Below, piece after piece: positions 52,924-62,862 of a DNA stretch of 64,000 nt. The notes beneath the pieces are model-generated. The model was not told where the DNA came from, ran no database searches, and worked only from the letters and a program-made list of their open reading frames with translations. The position numbers and the translations under genes were made by a program. Location of the stretch: positions 3,255,001-3,319,000 of the forward strand of contig NZ_CP054856.1 of assembly GCF_018417475.1 (NCBI RefSeq), in the 5' to 3' direction. Each line of letters begins with the position of its first letter. The first letter of the stretch is position 1. This DNA is from Novosphingobium decolorationis (GTDB lineage Bacteria > Pseudomonadota > Alphaproteobacteria > Sphingomonadales > Sphingomonadaceae).

Positions 52924-53167
52924 GGATAACTTTCCTCAAAACCCCTGGCATCCACTCGATCACGAGCTGGATTGCCGAATGTCGCATGACACGGCGGGCC
53001 CCCCGGCTGCCGAGACTTATACATTTGCTTCAATGCTGTCCGATGAGAGGGACACTACCCGCAAATGCTGGGAGTGAGCCGGGTTATGGGGAAAAATCAT
53101 CCATCAACCGGTTCGCAGCAATCCATAGGCACTCCGAAGAGCGATTCCAAGTTAAATCTTGCCCGTA

Positions 53168-54008
53168 TCAGTGGACAACGTGCGAAAATGCGACGACGCG
53201 CGGCCGATTTGCCAGATCTCGATAGAGTCGTGTCGAAAGATTTACCGCTTCCCCCAGGGCCATTACGGCCTCTGCCTGGGTGTAGCCGATCTCGACGAGA
53301 GCAAGGCCGCCCGGGGTGAGCAGGTCGGGCAGCTGGGGCACGAGTATACGGTAATCATCGAGCCCGTCGGGGCCGGAGAACAGCGCGCCCGCAGGCTCGA
53401 AGGCATGAACGCTGGTGTCAAGCTCGGCGTCGTCCTCGACATAGGGCGGGTTGGCAAGGACAAGGTCGAAACGCCCCAGGTCCGCGCGCCAGTTGTCCTG
53501 CGTCCAGTCGACTGGGCGAAAAGCCGCGCGCGTCCCGGCCGCTTGCGGGTGGCGCGCGGCGTTTGCAGCGGCCACGGCCAGCGCTTCGCCGGAGCGATCG
53601 ATGCCCAGCCCCCTGGCCTCGGGAAACAGTGAGAGCGCCGCGATCAACAGTGCGCCCGAGCCGGTGCCAAGGTCGAGAATGCGCTTTGGGGGACGACCTT
53701 CGAGCGCCGTGCGCGCGGCCTCGATCACCGTCTCGCTGTCGCCGCGCGGGATCAGGACCGCGGGCGAGACAGCCAGTTCCAGGCCATAGAAATCGGTCGA
53801 TCCCACAATGTAGGCGACTGGCTCATGGGCCTCCCGGCGCGCGACGAGCCGGGCAAAGTCTGCAGGCTCGGGATCACGCATATGGTGCAGGAGCAGCTGC
53901 GAGCGCGTGGCGTCGAGGGCGTGCGCCATGAGCACTTCGGCGTCGAGCCGGGCGGTGTCGCTGGTGGCGGACAGGCGCTCGGTTGCCGCGCGCAGCGCGG
54001 CCGCGACA

Positions 54009-54016
<8 letters not shown>
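53168..54016 (-). CDS. prmC: Release factor glutamine methyltransferase (PrmC/HemK)
   Basis: PrmC, 282 residues, methylates the Gln of the GGQ motif in release factors RF1 and RF2. The SAM-binding loop is [20 protein letters not shown] and the catalytic NPPY is [16 protein letters not shown], both canonical. The N-terminal five-helix domain is intact. It overlaps the stop of prfA, which encodes a substrate, by eight bases. The family is certain. Confidence 0.96.
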
Positions 54017-55079
<1,063 letters not shown>

Positions 55080-55089
55080 GCGCCGCGGC

Positions 55090-56334
55090 TCACGGGTGGA
55101 TCTGCTGGAGAACCTGCTCGACCGCGAGCGATTCCGCGCTCGGTTCGGAGGTCTTGACGTTGGCCGTGGGCACGCCGTCCTTCACGATGAAGGAGACGAT
55201 CACTCGGGCGCCCGCCTTCACGGCCTTGTCGTAGCGCTTGCGGGGCGAGCCGCTGGCGATCATCTCGGCATCGATGCCCTGGAAGCGCAGCGCGGTGATG
55301 GCCTTCTGCGCGAAGGGCAGGGCGGCGTCATCCTCGACCGCGAGCACGCAGGTGAGCTGGCTCTGGGGCACCAGACCTGCATCCGCGACCAGCATGGCAA
55401 GGCGCTCGATACCCGCGGCCCAGCCCACTGCCGGCGTCGCGGGACCACCCAGCGCTTCGAGCAGGCCGTCGTAGCGTCCACCGCCCAGCACGGTCCCCTG
55501 CGCGCCGAGGCGGTCGGTGACGAATTCAAAGGCGGTGTGGCGGTAGTAGTCGAGCCCGCGCACCAGCGAAGGCGTGCGCACATAGCGTACCGAGGCCGCG
55601 TCGAGCCCCTGCGTGACCGCGCCGAAGAAGTCCTGTGCGGCGCTCGACAGGAAGTCGTCGATCCGGGGCGCATCGGCGGTGAAGGGCTTGTCGCGCGGGT
55701 CCTTGGAATCGAGGATGCGCAGCGGGTTGCGTTCGAGGCGCTCCTGGGAATCTTCGGACAGTTCGGCAACGTGGTCGCGGAAGTATTCGATCAGCGCGGC
55801 GCGCCAGGCTTCGCGGCTTTCGCCATCGCCCAGGGTATTGAGCTGAAGCGTGATCTCGCCCGCGATGCCCAGTTCCTTGAGGAGCTGATCGGCCATGACG
55901 AGGAGTTCGACGTCGAACGTGGGCTCGGCCGCGCCGATCACTTCGGCGTCGATCTGGTGGAACTGGCGGTAGCGGCCCTTCTGCGGGCGCTCGTAGCGGA
56001 AGATGGGGCCGTGCGTCGCGATCTTGAGCGGGGCGTACTGCTTCCATCCGTTCGTGAGGTAGGCGCGCGCCAGGCCGGCGGTGAACTCAGGGCGCAGGGT
56101 CAGCGATTCGCCGCCACGATCGTCGAACGAGTACATTTCCTTGGAGACGACGTCGGTCGTCTCGCCCAGTGAGCGGGCGAACACCGGGGTCTTCTCGAAG
56201 ACCGGCATTTCCACGCGGTGGAAGCGGTACAGGCGGCGCATGCGCTCGAAGGTTGCGACGACGTGGGCGAACGCTTCGGCGTCGGCGCCGAAGATGTCCT
56301 GGGTTCCGCGAATGGCCTGTGGTGTCTTGCTCAT
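55090..56334 (-). CDS. hisS: Histidyl-tRNA synthetase
   Basis: HisS, 414 residues, class II aminoacyl-tRNA synthetase charging tRNA-His. Motif 2 region is [16 protein letters not shown]; the His-specific motifs [15 protein letters not shown] and [13 protein letters not shown] are clear. C-terminal anticodon-binding domain ends [12 protein letters not shown]. It is the first gene of the hisS-prfA-prmC set and is divergent to the M61 peptidase with about 100 bases between. Confidence 0.97.
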   Translation of the reverse strand: MSKTPQAIRGTQDIFGADAEAFAHVVATFERMRRLYRFHRVEMPVFEKTPVFARSLGETTDVVSKEMYSFDDRGGESLTLRPEFTAGLARAYLTNGWKQYAPLKIATHGPIFRYERPQKGRYRQFHQIDAEVIGAAEPTFDVELLVMADQLLKELGIAGEITLQLNTLGDGESREAWRAALIEYFRDHVAELSEDSQERLERNPLRILDSKDPRDKPFTADAPRIDDFLSSAAQDFFGAVTQGLDAASVRYVRTPSLVRGLDYYRHTAFEFVTDRLGAQGTVLGGGRYDGLLEALGGPATPAVGWAAGIERLAMLVADAGLVPQSQLTCVLAVEDDAALPFAQKAITALRFQGIDAEMIASGSPRKRYDKAVKAGARVIVSFIVKDGVPTANVKTSEPSAESLAVEQVLQQIHP

Positions 56335-56436
56335 CGCGCGCGCTTAGCCCGAATGCGGAAAAGGATAAAGTGCACGATTGAAATGCGCCAATCCAAGGTT
56401 GCCAATCGGCGCGCGGCGCGGGTAGGTGTACGCGTA

Positions 56437-58389
56437 ATGAAGTATCATACCGCGCTCGTCTCGCTCTCCGCTCTCCTTTTCGCCTCCTCGGCCCTCAACG
56501 CCCAGGACGCGTCCCGCTCCACGCCGATGGCACCGGACCTTCCTCCCGCGATGCCCGCGGCGCAGGATGTCGACTATGCCGGCACCGTCTCGCTCGACAT
56601 CGACGCGACCGATGTGGCGCGCGGCGTCTACTCGGTCACGCAGGTCTTCCCGGTCGCGGCCGGAACGAAGGACCTGATCCTTATGCAGCCGGGCTGGCTG
56701 CCGGGCAACCACTCCGAGACCGGACCTTATTCGCTGCTGGCGAACTTCCACTTCTACGCCGATGGCAAGGAAATCCCCTGGGTGCGCGACACGGTGGCGG
56801 TGAACGCCTTCCACCTCGCGCTGCCCGAAGGCACCAAGGCGGTGACCGCCAGCTTCGTCCACACCTCGCCCGTGCGCACGAACGAGGGGCGCATCACCAT
56901 GACGCGCGAGATGCTCAACCTGCAGTGGGAGAAGATGAGCCTCTACCCGGCAGGCTATTACACCCGCCGCATTCCCTACAAGACGACCGTCAAGGTGCCG
57001 GCAGGCTGGGACGTCTTCACCGCGCTCGACGGCAAGGTGCGCAGCGGCGACACGCTGACCTGGGACGTCACCGACTACCAGCGCCTCGTCGATTCGCCGA
57101 TCTTTGCGGGCAAGTACGCGCAGAGCTGGGATCTGGGCCACGACGTCACCATGAACGCGGTCGCCGACAAGCCCGAACTGCTGGGCATCGCGCCCGAGCA
57201 CATGGAGTACTATCGCCATCTCGTCGACGAGGCGCTGGCGACCTTCGGTGCCCGCCACTTCGACACGTACGATTTCCTCCTCGCGCTGACCGACCGCATG
57301 GGCGGTATCGGGCTTGAGCACCACCGTTCGAGCGAGAACCAGTACGAGCCCAAGGCCTTCATCGACTGGGACGCGATGGACTGGGATCACAACGTGATCG
57401 CGCACGAATTCGTGCACAGCTGGAACGGCAAGTACCGCCGTCCCGCCGACCTGTGGACGCCCGATTACCAGCAGCCCATGCAGAACACGCTGATGTGGGT
57501 CTACGAAGGCCAGACCCAGTTCTGGGGCTATATCCTGGCCGCGCGATCGGGCGTGCAGTCCAAGCAGACCGTCCTGGACCAGTTCGCGGTGGCGGCCGCC
57601 AAGTACCTTGAAGGTACGCCCGGGCGCAGCTGGCGCTCGGTCGAGGACACCACCCATGCGCCGCAGCTGGCGCGCCGTCGCCCGCTGCCGTTCGTCTCGC
57701 TCACCCGCAGCGAGGACTACTACGTGGAAGGTGCGCTGACCTGGCTGGAAGCCGACCAGATCATCCGCCGCGGCACCAAGGGCAAGAAGGGCCTCGACGA
57801 TTTCGCCAAGGCCTTCTTCGGCATGCGCGACGGTGACTGGGGCGAACTGACGTACGATTTTGACGAAGTGGTCGAGACGCTGAACGGGGTCTACGCCTAC
57901 GACTGGGCCGACTTCCTGAAGACGCGACTCTACAAGACCAACCAGCCTGCACCGATGCGCGGCATCGAGATGGCCGGTTACAAGCTGGTCTGGAAGGAAG
58001 AGCCCAACTCCTACGAGAAGGGCCGCGGCGGCTACTCCAACTCGCTCAACCTCACCTATTCGCTGGGTGTGGGCCTGGGCGCCGATGGCACGGTGGGGGC
58101 CGCCTTGTGGGATTCGCCCGCCTTCGATGCCGGGCTTGTCAACGGCAGCCAGATCGTCGCGGTCAACGGCGAGAGCTACAGCGCCGACACGATCAAGAAG
58201 GCCATCACCGCGGCCAAGACCGGGAACGCGGCGGCCGACAAGCCGATCGAACTTCTGGTCAAGCGCGGCGATCACTACGAGACGGTGGCGATCGACTACC
58301 ACGAGGGGCTGCGCTTCCCCTGGTTGGAAAGCACCACGCCGGGCAAGGAAAACGGCTTCGACCGTCTGCTTGACGCCCGCACGCGCTGA
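56437..58389 (+). CDS. M61-family glycyl aminopeptidase with C-terminal PDZ domain
   Basis: A 650-residue exported M61 metallopeptidase. After a signal peptide (MKYHTALVSLSALLFASSAL, cleaved near NAQD), the N-terminal domain precedes the zinc motif VIAHEFVHSWNGKYRRP near residue 322, typical for the family, and the downstream Glu in LWVYEGQTQFWGYILAAR (reads MWVYEGQTQ). A PDZ domain at the end (WDSPAFDAGLVNGSQIVAVN) likely recognises C-termini. M61 enzymes prefer N-terminal glycine. The ATG at 56437 is taken over a frame extending to 56218 that overlaps hisS. Confidence 0.94.
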   Translation: MKYHTALVSLSALLFASSALNAQDASRSTPMAPDLPPAMPAAQDVDYAGTVSLDIDATDVARGVYSVTQVFPVAAGTKDLILMQPGWLPGNHSETGPYSLLANFHFYADGKEIPWVRDTVAVNAFHLALPEGTKAVTASFVHTSPVRTNEGRITMTREMLNLQWEKMSLYPAGYYTRRIPYKTTVKVPAGWDVFTALDGKVRSGDTLTWDVTDYQRLVDSPIFAGKYAQSWDLGHDVTMNAVADKPELLGIAPEHMEYYRHLVDEALATFGARHFDTYDFLLALTDRMGGIGLEHHRSSENQYEPKAFIDWDAMDWDHNVIAHEFVHSWNGKYRRPADLWTPDYQQPMQNTLMWVYEGQTQFWGYILAARSGVQSKQTVLDQFAVAAAKYLEGTPGRSWRSVEDTTHAPQLARRRPLPFVSLTRSEDYYVEGALTWLEADQIIRRGTKGKKGLDDFAKAFFGMRDGDWGELTYDFDEVVETLNGVYAYDWADFLKTRLYKTNQPAPMRGIEMAGYKLVWKEEPNSYEKGRGGYSNSLNLTYSLGVGLGADGTVGAALWDSPAFDAGLVNGSQIVAVNGESYSADTIKKAITAAKTGNAAADKPIELLVKRGDHYETVAIDYHEGLRFPWLESTTPGKENGFDRLLDARTR

Positions 58390-58447
58390 AGCGTGAGGAC
58401 GGGGCCTAGACCAAGGTCGGGTTCCAAGAGATATAAGCCAATTGTTA

Positions 58448-58476
58448 AGAGCGGGGGCCTTCTAGGCTCCCGCTCT
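58448..58476 (+). terminator. Hairpin after the M61 gene
   Basis: Stem AGAGCGGGGGCC/GGCTCCCGCTCT (minor mismatch) with loop TTCTA. No clear T-run follows. Confidence 0.5.
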
Positions 58477-58587
58477 ATCCGTTCGTGTGGATACAAGGTT
58501 GTTGCGGCCCACCCGGTGCCCCGCTAAGCCGCGTTCCACTGAGATTACTATCGATACTTTGTTAAGTGTCTAAGAAGAAGGACGACC

Positions 58588-59130
58588 ATGCGCATCGACA
58601 TGATTCCCGTTGGGGACAATCCGCCGGAAAGTCTCAACGTCGTCATTGAGGTTCCCGTCGGCGGTGAACCCGTGAAGTACGAGTTCGACAAGGAGTCGGG
58701 TGCTCTTTACGTCGACCGCATCCTGCACACGCCGATGCGCTACCCGGCCAACTACGGTTTTGTGCCGCACACGCTCTCGCCCGACGGCGACCCGCTCGAC
58801 GCGCTGGTCATCGCCCGTTCGCCCTTCATCCCGGGCTGCGTCGTGCGCGCGCGTCCGATCGCGGTGCTGAACCTCGAGGACGAGCACGGCGGCGACGAAA
58901 AGCTGCTGTGCGTACCGGTCGATTCAACTTTCCCTTACTATATCGACGTAAAGGAAAAGGCAGATCTTCCCGAGATCCTGCTGGCCCAGATCGAGCACTT
59001 CTTTACGCACTACAAGGACCTCGAAAAGGAAAAGTGGGTGCGTGTGGGCACCTGGGGCGGCGCAGCCGATGCGCGCCAGATCGTGCTCGAAGCGATCGAA
59101 CGCTATGAAGAGACGAAGGCCAAGGCCTGA
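58588..59130 (+). CDS. ppa: Inorganic pyrophosphatase (family I)
   Basis: Ppa, 180 residues, hydrolyses PPi and pulls biosynthetic reactions forward in the cytosol. The metal-binding signature is LSPDGDPLDALVIA (D-x-D-x-x-D type), with upstream YEFDKESGALYVDRILHTPM and RYPANYGFVPHT, all typical of family I. The ribosome binding site AGAAGAAGGA fits the ATG at 58588. It is a single-gene unit. Sequence is fully conserved; confidence high. Confidence 0.98.
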   Translation: MRIDMIPVGDNPPESLNVVIEVPVGGEPVKYEFDKESGALYVDRILHTPMRYPANYGFVPHTLSPDGDPLDALVIARSPFIPGCVVRARPIAVLNLEDEHGGDEKLLCVPVDSTFPYYIDVKEKADLPEILLAQIEHFFTHYKDLEKEKWVRVGTWGGAADARQIVLEAIERYEETKAKA

Positions 59131-59267
59131 TTCGCTCTTTTACGAGGTCCACTCCCCCATGTGGAACGAGGGTCGGCGGCGCAAGTCGTCGACCCTTTGC
59201 ATTTGGGCCTTTGCATTTGGGAGAGAGGCGGGGCGCGGGAAGAAAGCGCGAGGCCGCCGCAAGCGCC

Positions 59268-59594
59268 TCAGGCGGTGACGGTGAAGACTTCCTCGTCGGT
59301 TTCGCGCGGCGGGGCCGGGTCGAAATCGGGCAGGGGCTCGAACACCTCTTCGGTCACCAGGAGGTTGGAAAGTCCGTCAAGTTTGAAGTGCCCGAGGCGC
59401 CGTTCTTCCTCGCTGCGCCAGTTCTTGTTCGGGTTGAACGCGCTGAGGAACAGCTCGTCGTGGCGGCTGAACAGGCGGTGCGGGGCAAGCAGCATTTCGG
59501 TGCCGTTGTACTCGGCGCGGATGTGGCGCTTGAGGGCAATGGCCTCGATCAGCTTGCGCTCGTTCGTGGCGTCGGTCTGGGGTGCGGTTGGCAT
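59268..59594 (-). CDS. WYL-like single-domain protein, hypothetical
   Basis: A 108-residue protein from the ATG at 59594; a frame to 59699 exists but the extension is Arg/His-rich and unconvincing. The middle part (ALKRHIRAEYNGTEMLLAPH, RLFSRHDELFLSAFN, RLGHFKLDGLSNL) resembles the WYL ligand-sensing domain, with the RAEYNG strand, a PHRL turn and a final FKLDGL strand. No HTH is attached, unlike most WYL regulators. The C-terminal tail is acidic and Pro-rich. Its function, perhaps nucleotide or ligand sensing, is inferred. Confidence 0.7.
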   Translation of the reverse strand: MPTAPQTDATNERKLIEAIALKRHIRAEYNGTEMLLAPHRLFSRHDELFLSAFNPNKNWRSEEERRLGHFKLDGLSNLLVTEEVFEPLPDFDPAPPRETDEEVFTVTA

Positions 59595-60109
59595 GGGACG
59601 CCATAATGGGCGGGTATGGCGCGTGATACAAGCGGGAAAGCTGCTGCGAAGGCTGCAAGCGTGATGCCGTTTGCGGTACCCGGCGTGCGCTGTGTGCACG
59701 TGGCCACCGGGATTTGTGCAGGCGCTCAGTAAATGTATACGAATACAATCTGTGTGAACTATTTACCGCAAAAATAACTCTGATTACAGAAGTAAATGCC
59801 TTCTAAAGCATCTGCTTAACGACTCCTTAGAGATTATTCCCGATATCCTGCGGCAACGCAGCGAGGAGTCGGTGCGGGATGCACATGCCCGGGGGTGTTT
59901 TACCCCGAGGGTGGCCGGATCTGATCCGGCAGGCGGGGCCGCGTTGCGGTGCGCTGCCTGGTGATCTCGCGGTTCTTCTTCGCGTCATGTTTGAACCCGA
60001 TATCGCTTTTGGACGGGACACCACAAGGCAGGAAATCGCGAGCCGTCCCCGGCTCTCGCCTGCCCGTGCTGGACGGTGCCGGAAGCGGGAGATGAAGTGC
60101 CGGCCAGTC
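59595..60109 (+). other. Regulatory region and leader upstream of the PAS-roadblock cluster
   Basis: About 515 bases with no supported gene; an in-frame extension of the next gene to 59879 lacks family sequence. The stretch 59720-59860 is AT-rich with several dyads, including TGTAT-N4-ATACA (59734-59747) and AGAAG-N7-CTTCT (about 59788-59804). Further down are two compact hairpins: GGGGT/ACCCC near 59892-59906 and GCCGGAT/ATCCGGC near 59913-59930. A long structured leader is likely. Confidence 0.5.
59714..59747 (+). promoter_or_regulatory. Candidate promoter with overlapping operator dyad
   Basis: TTGTGC (59714-59719), 16-base spacer, TATACG (59736-59741). The -10 is embedded in the perfect inverted repeat TGTAT-N4-ATACA, a natural place for a repressor. 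The -35 match is modest. Confidence 0.4.
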
Positions 60110-61042
60110 ATGACCGAGATCCAAGACCATACCGAGCGTCGCTTGCAGATTCAGGTCTACCAGGAGTGGGCGCGCGTGGCCAAGGCCAAGTCGTTTCCCT
60201 CCATGGAGGACATGGAGGAGGTCGTACTCGAAGGATTCCACGAGGACAGCGTCATCCTGCAGATGACCGAGGACGCGATGGACCCCATCATCGCCTTCGT
60301 CGGGAGCAACCTGCGCCGGGACTGCGGGAAGGGCACGCGTATCGAGCGCCTGCCCGACGTGCCCGGACTGACGCTGCTTTCGCGCTTCACCGATACCTAC
60401 CTGCAGTGCATCGCGAACCGGGCGCCCGTCGGCTTCGAGGCCTCGTTCATCAATTGCCTGGAGGAGAACGTGCACTACCGCGGTATTCTGCTGCCGATCT
60501 CGAGCGATGGGCAGAACGTGGACACCGTCTGGGGTGTGACCAGCAGCAAGAGCGAGCCCCTGGCCGACTTCGCGGCCATGGCCGAGGAACTTGAACTCAT
60601 CGACGAAGTGCCCGCCGCGGCGCCTTCGAATGACAATGCCGCCGCGCCTGTGGCCACGGGGGGCGACGTGCCAAGTGCGGAGGCGCAGCGCCTGGCACAA
60701 GGGCTGACCGCGTGCCGCGACATCGACGGTCTTGTCGGCCTCGCCCTGGTCGATATCGCCGATGGAGCTGTTGGCGCGCAGCTGGCCTGCGCCGGGGATC
60801 TCGACCTGGCCGGCGTTGCCGCGAGCGGTGCCGAACTCATCCGTCTCAAGCGCGAAGTCATTGCCCAGTGCGGCCTGGCCGAGCGCTTCGAGGAAGCGAT
60901 CGTCACGACCCGGCGCCAGTTCTGGCTGCTGCAACCCCTGGAAGGGGGGGAGGACCTGCTGGTTCTCGCCGTGCTCGACAGGGACCGCGGCAATCTTGCC
61001 AACGCGCGGCGGCAACTGGGTCAGGCGCTCATGACAGGCTGA
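60110..61042 (+). CDS. PAS-like/roadblock-like fusion protein 1
   Basis: A 310-residue soluble protein. Residues about 8-147 form a PAS_5-like sensor domain (ERRLQIQVYQEWARVAKAKS, FVGSNLRRDCGKG, YRGILLPISSDGQNVDTVWG). An Ala/Pro linker spans about 160-190. Residues about 192-305 match the stand-alone roadblock-like protein encoded next (IDGLVGLALVDIADG, LLVLAVLDRDRGNLANAR). The ATG at 60110 is chosen because its paralogue at 61852 aligns from the same point (MT-x3-D-x2-ERRLQ). The roadblock/LC7 call is by pattern. No catalytic motif; a sensory or scaffold role is inferred. Confidence 0.8.
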   Translation: MTEIQDHTERRLQIQVYQEWARVAKAKSFPSMEDMEEVVLEGFHEDSVILQMTEDAMDPIIAFVGSNLRRDCGKGTRIERLPDVPGLTLLSRFTDTYLQCIANRAPVGFEASFINCLEENVHYRGILLPISSDGQNVDTVWGVTSSKSEPLADFAAMAEELELIDEVPAAAPSNDNAAAPVATGGDVPSAEAQRLAQGLTACRDIDGLVGLALVDIADGAVGAQLACAGDLDLAGVAASGAELIRLKREVIAQCGLAERFEEAIVTTRRQFWLLQPLEGGEDLLVLAVLDRDRGNLANARRQLGQALMTG

Positions 61043-61206
61043 TCCCAGGCCCCGCCTGAACCTGCTGTTCGCGGCACTTTCATCATGTCTTTTCCCGACT
61101 TTTCAGGAAGGTCCTCGGCGGCGCCGGGCTCCGTCAGGGGCTCTGCATCCCACTTTCCTTCCCACCTGTTTCCCCGCCCACATCTCAATCCAGAAAGGGA
61201 TATCCT

Positions 61207-61575
61207 ATGTCACTTGAAGCCAAGCTCAACGAATGCCTTGAAATCGACGGTGCAAAGGCCGTTGCGCTAGTCGATCTCGCCACCGGCATGGCGGTCGCGA
61301 CCGCGGGCGATTCGAATGGTCTCGACCTCAACGTCGCGGCGGCAGGCAACACCAACGTGATGAAGGCCAAGCTGGCCACCATGAAGGATCTGGGTCTCGA
61401 CGACGAAGTCGAGGACGTCCTCATCTCGCTCTCGAGCCAGTACCACATGATCCGCCCGCTGACCGACGACTCGGGCAAGGGCCTGTTCCTCTACCTCGTG
61501 CTCGACAAGGCCAAGGCGAACCTGGGCATGGCCCGCTTCAAGGTGTCGCGCATCGAGGCCGACCTCAAGGTCTGA
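61207..61575 (+). CDS. Stand-alone roadblock/LC7-like protein
   Basis: A 122-residue single-domain protein with AAAGGGA as ribosome binding site. It aligns over its length to the C-terminal domains of both flanking proteins: CLEIDGAKAVALVDLATG with CRDIDGLVGLALVDIADG, and LFLYLVLDKAKANLGMAR with LLVLAVLDRDRGNLANAR. The alpha/beta pattern and the RPL-x-GLFLYLVLD strand suit the roadblock/LC7 (MglB-like) fold. Such proteins dimerise and often regulate small GTPases; no GTPase is encoded in this window. It ends at its own terminator. Confidence 0.8.
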   Translation: MSLEAKLNECLEIDGAKAVALVDLATGMAVATAGDSNGLDLNVAAAGNTNVMKAKLATMKDLGLDDEVEDVLISLSSQYHMIRPLTDDSGKGLFLYLVLDKAKANLGMARFKVSRIEADLKV

Positions 61576-61614
61576 GCCCGCGCACACGGCTGCGGGTCCC
61601 GTGGGCCTGCTCTG

Positions 61615-61653
61615 AAAATCCCGGTCCACGCCAAGGTGGGCCGGGATTTTGCA
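61615..61653 (+). terminator. Intrinsic terminator after the roadblock-like gene
   Basis: Perfect 10-bp stem AAAATCCCGG/CCGGGATTTT with a 16-base loop that itself contains CCAC/GTGG; the T-run is part of the stem. It separates the roadblock gene from the second fusion gene, which therefore needs its own promoter in the AT-rich stretch 61685-61745. Confidence 0.75.
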
Positions 61654-61851
61654 TGTCTGGGCCCTGGAGATCCGCTCCCTGATCTCCGGATGATGAGAAA
61701 GTGTTCCATTTTACAGCGCTTTAAGTTGCATTTAGACATTCCTGAGATAGCGTCCCGAGAAGTGAGCGCCGTGCGTGGGCACGCTGCATCATGATCATGG
61801 GGAATGTGGCGGTCCTTCGGGGCTGTGCGGTGGTATGGGGCGCAAGTCCGG

Positions 61852-62796
61852 ATGACGAGTGAAGACCAGGACCTTGTGGAGCGCCGGCTCCAGATGCAGG
61901 TCTACCATGAATGGGCCAGGCTCGCCCGGTCGCGTCCCTATCCCGATTTTCAGGACATGGAGGATGGCGCTCTCGAGCCGTTCCGCGCGGACAGTGCGAT
62001 CGTGCAGGTTCACGAAGATGGCGAGGCCCCCCACCTGACCTTCGTGGGCGCAAACCTGCGCCGGGATTGCGGGGAGGGGGCCCGGCTGGAGCGCCGCGAC
62101 GATGTCCCGGCTGCGACCCTGCTGGCGCATCTCACCGAAAACTGCGAGCAATGCGTCTCCAATCGCTCGCCGATCTGGTTCGAGGCCGAGTTCGACAACC
62201 GCCTTGGCGAAGCGGTGAAGGCGCGAGGTATCCTGCTGCCGGTGTCGAGCGACGGGGGAACCGTGGACATGGTCTGGTGCGCGGCAAGCTGCAGCTTCGA
62301 GGCGCGCAAGGAGCCTGTCACGCCCTTGCCGATTCCACCGGCGCTCGCGCAAGGGCAGGTTGCCCTCGAGGGCGAGGCGCTCGCCGCGATGCAGGATGAC
62401 CCGGCCTTCCGCGTACTGGTCGTCGAACTGGGCAAGCGGCTGGTCGCAGCGGCCAGCCAGGAGGGACTGGTCGGCCTGGCGCTGGTTGCGATGGCCGGGG
62501 GCGAAGTCGTCTCGCAGCTGCGCCGCGGGCCCGGCTTCGACCTGCCGCGCACCGCGCAGTTCATGGCCGGGCTGGCGCGGGCCGAAACGCAGGCATTGGC
62601 CGCAGGGCCGGAGGCCGAGCGTGTCGAGCAGGTGGCCGTGACCACGGCCCGCCATGTCGGGTTCGCCCGTCCTTTGGGCGAGGTGCCCGGCCTCATGGTC
62701 CTCGTTGCGCTCGACCGGGGAGCGGTGAACCTGGCGAATGCGCGCATCGCCATGGCCCGGCTTGCCCGCGATCTGGATAGTGCGGGCGTCCGATAG
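61852..62796 (+). CDS. PAS-like/roadblock-like fusion protein 2
   Basis: A 314-residue paralogue of the protein at 60110, aligning end to end. Shared blocks include ERRLQMQVYHEWARLARS, FVGANLRRDCGEG, DVPAATLLAHLTEN, RGILLPVSSDGGTVDMVW in the PAS-like half and GLVGLALVAMAGG, VTTARH and VALDRGAVNLANAR in the roadblock-like half. The linker is Pro-rich. Identity is partial, so this is an old duplication with probably distinct signals. The ATG at 61852 is supported by that alignment; an upstream ATG at 61804 would add 16 unrelated residues. Confidence 0.8.
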   Translation: MTSEDQDLVERRLQMQVYHEWARLARSRPYPDFQDMEDGALEPFRADSAIVQVHEDGEAPHLTFVGANLRRDCGEGARLERRDDVPAATLLAHLTENCEQCVSNRSPIWFEAEFDNRLGEAVKARGILLPVSSDGGTVDMVWCAASCSFEARKEPVTPLPIPPALAQGQVALEGEALAAMQDDPAFRVLVVELGKRLVAAASQEGLVGLALVAMAGGEVVSQLRRGPGFDLPRTAQFMAGLARAETQALAAGPEAERVEQVAVTTARHVGFARPLGEVPGLMVLVALDRGAVNLANARIAMARLARDLDSAGVR

Positions 62797-62834
62797 AAAA
62801 AGCCCCGGAAGAACCGCATAGGTCCTGCCGGGGC
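62797..62834 (-). terminator. Intrinsic terminator of the gabD-like gene
   Basis: On the minus strand: GCCCCGGCAGGACC paired with GGTTCTTCCGGGGC (two mismatches), loop TATGC, followed by TTTTTC. It lies 28 bases after the dehydrogenase stop and abuts the stop of the plus-strand fusion gene. Confidence 0.85.
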
Positions 62835-62862
62835 CGTTCGTGCTTCGCCGTGGGCGAAGTCG

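Noticed and set aside
59879..60109. N-terminal extension of the first PAS-roadblock protein
   Set aside because: The added residues show no similarity to the paralogue, which aligns exactly from the ATG at 60110, and they overlap strong hairpins.
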